DNA from: Pseudoalteromonas sp. S16_S37
GTDB lineage: Bacteria > Pseudomonadota > Gammaproteobacteria > Enterobacterales > Alteromonadaceae
Direction: 5' to 3'
NCBI RefSeq assembly: GCF_014694405.1
Contig: NZ_JAAUWV010000042.1
Location: 1-43,196 of the forward strand
DNA length: 43,196 bases
Shown here: in pieces, positions 42,951 through 43,196 of the stretch
Position numbering within the stretch: the first letter of the stretch is position 1
Layout: every line of letters begins with the position of its first letter
The notes under the pieces: generated by a model
What the model saw: the letters and a program-made list of their open reading frames with translations, nothing else
Databases searched by the model: none
What the model was told of the DNA's origin: nothing
Made by a program: the position numbers and the translations under genes

Positions 42951-43196
42951 GAGTCTGTAACTAATTTTGTGTAACTGCCTATCACAACATACTCTATTGA
43001 GAGTTAATGATAGGCAGATGCAAATGAACAAAAAAGAACTTGAAGCTTTCGCAAAGGAAGCGGCCAAAGGCATAAAAACACCTGAGGATTTGAACGAGTT
43101 TAGCCAGATGTTGAAGAAGATCACCATTGAAGCGGCATTGAACGCTGAAATGGATGAGCATCTGGGTTATGAAAAACACCAAAAGGCTACATCAAC
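42951..43196 (+). mobile_element. IS256-family insertion sequence, left end (partial)
   Basis: Immediately after the aldehyde dehydrogenase stop codon comes GAGTCTGTAACTAATTTTGT and GTAACTGCC, a terminal-repeat pattern (GTCTGTAA...TGTGTAA) common in IS256-family elements, followed 68 bases on by a Mutator-type transposase start. The right end is outside the window, so the target duplication cannot be checked. Confidence 0.75.
43018..43196 (+). CDS. IS256-family (Mutator-type) transposase, N-terminus only
   Basis: The frame from ATG 43018 or, more likely, ATG 43024 reads MNKKELEAFAKEAAKG, then IKTPEDLNEFSQMLKKITIE, then AALNAEMDEHLGYEKH up to the window edge. The last stretch (EAALNAEMDEHLGY) is the strongly conserved opening of IS256 transposases. 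These catalyse cut/copy transposition with a DDE active site that is not in view here. Partial only because the window stops. Confidence 0.93.
   Translation, partial: MQMNKKELEAFAKEAAKGIKTPEDLNEFSQMLKKITIEAALNAEMDEHLGYEKHQKATS

Noticed and set aside
1..43196. CRISPR arrays, tRNA or rRNA genes, prophage or integron structures
   Set aside because: No regularly spaced repeats, clover-leaf sequences, phage structural genes or attC-like repeats were seen by eye; a tRNAscan or CRISPR search would settle it.

Overview
The window looks like a piece of chromosome from a marine gammaproteobacterium of the Alteromonadales, most likely Pseudoalteromonas. This is inferred from the moderately AT-rich composition, a vibriolysin-type protease with two C-terminal PPC domains next to a PPC-tagged M28 aminopeptidase, several TonB-dependent receptors, and gene types common in that order (RegBA/RoxSR pair, TPR-sulfotransferase, imelysin/DUF1111 cluster). 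No species can be fixed from the sequence alone. Both ends of the window lie inside insertion sequences: an IS3-family end at the left and an IS256-family end at the right, the latter starting 1-2 bases after the stop codon of an aldehyde dehydrogenase.

Layout. 1-1.5 kb: iron storage, with bfd behind a near-perfect Fur box and, convergent to it, two bacterioferritin genes that split ferroxidase and haem-binding duties. 1.7-6.5 kb: heavy-metal RND efflux operon (His/Cys-rich small periplasmic protein, membrane fusion protein, RND pump) without an outer-membrane factor. 6.7-8.5 kb: alkylation repair, an Ada-N/AraC/AlkA fusion coupled to Ogt. 8.5-12.9 kb: housekeeping and unknown genes (periplasmic solute-binding protein, tdk, DUF808, rlmF, alpha/beta hydrolase). 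12.9-17.1 kb: a TonB-dependent receptor with a TPR-sulfotransferase downstream. 17.4-18 kb: a 53-residue Cys-rich protein and a LETM1-like small membrane protein. 18-22 kb: peptidase M17, pepD and a FabH-type ketosynthase. 22.2-25.7 kb: SnoaL-like protein, RegB/RegA-type redox two-component pair and three small proteins.

25.8-35.2 kb is the most distinctive block: TonB-dependent receptor, imelysin lipoprotein, two DUF1111 di-haem c-type oxidoreductases, a second imelysin and a Tat-type DUF1513 propeller. The last four are tightly packed and end in a strong terminator. This arrangement suggests an envelope metal (probably iron) acquisition or redox system whose mechanism is not established. 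One DUF1111 protein carries an extra four-cysteine insert, and the second imelysin lacks the His of the GxHxxE motif.

35.3-42.9 kb: secreted peptide scavenging. A long AT-rich leader with a perfect TGTAAA-N6-TTTACA box precedes an M4 metalloprotease and an M28 aminopeptidase sharing similar paired PPC modules, followed by a DASS/SLC13 transporter and an aldehyde dehydrogenase. The most striking regulatory structure is a perfect 14-bp hairpin that buries the Shine-Dalgarno sequence of pepD (20930-20972), just before a TTG start codon.
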